DNA of 64,000 nt, from assembly GCA_036429605.1 (NCBI GenBank), contig JAVFKD010000004.1, positions 4,836,001-4,900,000 of the forward strand. Reading direction: 5' to 3'. The first letter of the stretch is position 1. The number at the start of each line of letters is the position of its first letter. The stretch comes from Cladobotryum mycophilum (taxonomy: Eukaryota > Ascomycota > Sordariomycetes > Hypocreales > Hypocreaceae). The notes under the pieces were generated by a model. The model did not search any database and was not told the origin of the DNA. It worked only from the letters and a program-made list of their open reading frames with translations. The position numbers and the translations under genes were made by a program. Shown one piece after another: positions 61,753-64,000 of the stretch.

Positions 61753-62970
61753 TAGTTTTATAATAAATATTATCTTTTTAAGTATAGTAATTATAATTTT
61801 AAAAGATTATATAAAGATTAAATTATTTTAGTTTAGTAATTAAAAATAAATAACTATAATCTAAGATATTAATAAAATAGATTAAGTAATATTATTATTT
61901 ATTATTTTTATTATATAATATTATTTTAAGAATTAGTATTAAAAGTATAATCTTTTAATAGATTAATATATTATAATAATAAAAAATAATTAAACTATTA
62001 ATAAGGTTAGCTTAGATTAAATTAAGTATTTTAATTATTATATAATTTTTTATATAAAAAAATCTATTAAATATTTATCTTTAATAGTTATAAAAACTAT
62101 TATTTAATAGTATTTAAGCTTTATTATAAAAAGTATAAGATTATTATAGTTTATATATTTTCTTATTCTTTATATTTTTTTTAGCTATTAGATATTAATT
62201 ACTTTAAGTTATTAAAGTAAATATACGATTAATAAATTAAAAAATTAATATATATATATATTATATATATTAATAAACTTAAGTTTTTTTATATTTTTTA
62301 TATAATATTTTTTATTATAATTAATAAAAAAATATTAAAAAAGATTTTAAAAAAACTAATTTATTATTAATTAATTTATAAAGTATTTTTTAATATTTAA
62401 TATAAAGTTATAAATATTAATATTTCTAGAAATATTATCTTAATCTATATAACCTTAAGTCTTTAAAACACTAAAAAACATATATAAGACTATCTTATAG
62501 TTAAAGTATATAAAGAATTATATTTTTATTTATTAAAATAGCTTTTTAATTATAATATTAATTATAATTAATTAATTTATAAAGAGTATAATAGTAATTA
62601 TATATTAAATAATATTTTTATATAAAAAGATTTTTAAGCTTTATATAATAAATAAAATATTAAGTAAATACTATAAAATAAAAAAACTTATATATGACTT
62701 AAAGGTATATTATTATTTAAAAAAGAATCGATTAATTGGATTAAAGGGATATAAATAAGTAAATTAAGTAAAAGGGGCGGTAAAAAGGGTTTGCTTATAT
62801 AAAGGCTTTATGTTATAGTAAGTATAATAAGACTAGTTATAATATATAAATCTATAAGAAAATATAATTAAGTAAAAGATATAATTATTTTCTTTTAATA
62901 CTATTATAATAATTAAATATTTAATATAGATTAAAAAGTGTTAAGAGCTGATTTTGTTTTTTTTTACATA

Positions 62971-63024
62971 AGGTGGTAAGGGGTGGCACACTCGCTTGTG
63001 TGGCACACTCGCTTATAGAATATG
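62971..63024. mobile_element. Lone right end related to the MITE
   Basis: Tandem units GGCACACTCGCTTGTGT and GGCACACTCGCTTATAG correspond to the right TIR of the 61316-61752 element (GGTCCGCTCGCTTGTG), with base changes at shared positions. It ends ...TATGT followed by TA. No matching left end was found, so this is a remnant or one end of a larger eroded element. Confidence 0.6.
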
Positions 63025-63575
63025 TTAATAACTTTAAAGTTAATACTATTATAATTATTACTGTTAATACTTTTTTTACTATTTTTTCAATTTATAATTT
63101 TAATGGTTTTTTAATATAATATTATTAAACTTATACTCCAATAGTATTTTTTAATAAAGTTATAGGTTAAACTATAACACATTGGGTATTTTACGCAGTC
63201 AGAGGCAGTGTGGTCTTAGACTGTTGACAGGGAACTGTACAATGTGCTCAGCCACTTATACCCATTGACTACGTGTTCAAGCTACGTGTGTCCTAACGTG
63301 CATATGCTTATTACCCCACCGGCATTCAAGCACAGCAATCAACGGTAAGTGATACGAATCAGCCGGAAAGTCGGCATACTCTAAACGCCACTGTAAGCGG
63401 AAGCCTCATGAGGTTAGACTACTGCAGCGTGTGAAGCTACAAATAGGCCAATTCGCAATTGAACAAGATTACAACTTCATTTCTAACCTGTGTTTTCTCA
63501 ATTGTCTGTAACCTGAGTCTTCGAGCGACTCTCAAAGCCAATTGCAGTTACATATATGTGGGTTATACTATAGCG

Positions 63576-64000
63576 ATGCCGAGACATCGTGATCACAGCA
63601 GCCAGCAAGGCAATGGGGACTATTATGGTGATAGTTCGGATCCCCAGGGCGCTAGGAATAGAGGCCCTGCGCGGCGAAAAGGACCCATCAGTTCCCTTGT
63701 GCGAGGTGTTGCCGCTGGTATTGGTCTTGCCTCTGAAAGCTACCATCATTACCAAGAGAAGAAGCAGGAGAAGAAGCAAGCAGAGGCCGCCGCAACTGAC
63801 AATACGAGAGATGGTCCAGGAGAGGGTCACGATGGATTGCACCCACCACAATCATTAGAAGGAGCCTCTGATCAAGATGGACCATCCGACTTTGACGGCG
63901 AAGATGAACATGTCAGCCAGGAGGCGTTACGCGAGCTAGATGAAGCGGCATGGCAGCTCGACGATGCGCAGTTCGAGCTTGCACCTCCACCAGACTATGC
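63576..64000 (+). CDS. Uncharacterised fungal protein, N-terminal part (runs off window)
   Basis: ATG at 63576 opens a frame that stays open to the end of the window, 141 complete codons and two bases of the next. It begins MPRHRDHSSQQGNGDYYGDS, then RRKGPISSLVRGVAAGIGLASESYHHYQEKKQEKK, an amphipathic Gly-rich patch followed by a Lys/Glu-rich region, then an acidic stretch and LDEAAWQLDDAQFELAPPPDYA. The SLV.GV..GIGLASE pattern is like a widespread hypothetical fungal protein whose function I cannot name. No signal peptide or membrane segment. Codon use and composition contrast sharply with the AT-rich block just upstream. The minus-strand frames over the same interval are shadows of this one. 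Confidence 0.7.
   Translation, partial: MPRHRDHSSQQGNGDYYGDSSDPQGARNRGPARRKGPISSLVRGVAAGIGLASESYHHYQEKKQEKKQAEAAATDNTRDGPGEGHDGLHPPQSLEGASDQDGPSDFDGEDEHVSQEALRELDEAAWQLDDAQFELAPPPDY

Larger units (their letters stand above)
60602..63575. other. AT-rich repeat-derived intergenic block
   Basis: From about 61190 to 63140 the sequence is almost all A and T, with poly-TA tracts and stops in every frame, apart from the MITE termini. This composition fits RIP-mutated transposon remnants. Non-AT-rich flanks (60602-61190; 63180-63575) hold no supported gene; the latter includes the promoter of the final gene. Confidence 0.6.

Noticed and set aside
1..64000. CRISPR arrays, operons or bacterial-type signals
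   Set aside because: The sequence is eukaryotic; repeats found are coding arrays, MITE ends or minisatellites without spacer structure.

Overview
The window is nuclear DNA of a filamentous ascomycete, most likely a Sordariomycete of the Hypocreales type. The signs are short 47-100 nt introns with GTATGT/GTAAGT-type donors, genes in mixed orientation, a HET-E-like NACHT/WD40 gene, a reducing PKS-NRPS gene, a Clr5-ankyrin gene, an intron-bearing tRNA-Lys, and AT-rich transposon-derived blocks that look mutated by RIP. Exon boundaries were worked out by hand from splice signals and reading-frame continuity. All names come from motif recognition, not from a database search.

Layout. 1-3 kb: 5' part of a PHO89-type phosphate permease (minus), with a TATA box and four CACGTG sites upstream. 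4-7.8 kb: one NLR-like gene (minus) with a Gly/Asn-rich N-terminus, NACHT and 11 nearly identical WD40 repeats. 7.8-18.1 kb: gene-poor, with a tRNA-Lys(CUU) gene and, 16 bp downstream of it, a 2.94-kb hAT-type element with 8-bp target duplications. 18.1-30.2 kb: a PKS-NRPS of the tetramate-synthetase type carrying at least three in-frame stops and two frame changes, so apparently a pseudogene. 31.4-42 kb: possible remnants of its gene cluster: NmrA-like protein, transcription-factor-like protein without a visible zinc cluster, small protein and divergent profilin-like gene in a head-to-head pair, class I/II aminotransferase, a possible three-exon small gene, and a P450 with a nonsense codon.

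43-54 kb is ordinary housekeeping territory: secreted gamma-glutamyltranspeptidase, Gfo/Idh/MocA oxidoreductase, Ist2/anoctamin-like membrane protein, GH89 alpha-N-acetylglucosaminidase and thioredoxin. 55-60.6 kb: a small predicted membrane protein and a Clr5-domain ankyrin gene with two mutually compensating frameshifts in homopolymer G runs. 60.6-63.5 kb: an AT-rich block holding a 437-bp MITE with 42-bp perfect terminal inverted repeats and a lone end of a relative. The window closes inside an unidentified coding region.

How it fits together. The PKS-NRPS, NmrA-like, regulator-like, aminotransferase and P450 genes together resemble a tetramate-type secondary-metabolite locus. The stops in the PKS-NRPS and the P450 all fit C-to-T change at CpA, so the locus may have been silenced by a RIP-like process. 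The most novel-looking items are the duplicated head-to-head pair (profilin-like plus small protein) inside this locus, and the WD40 array varying only at recognition-type positions.
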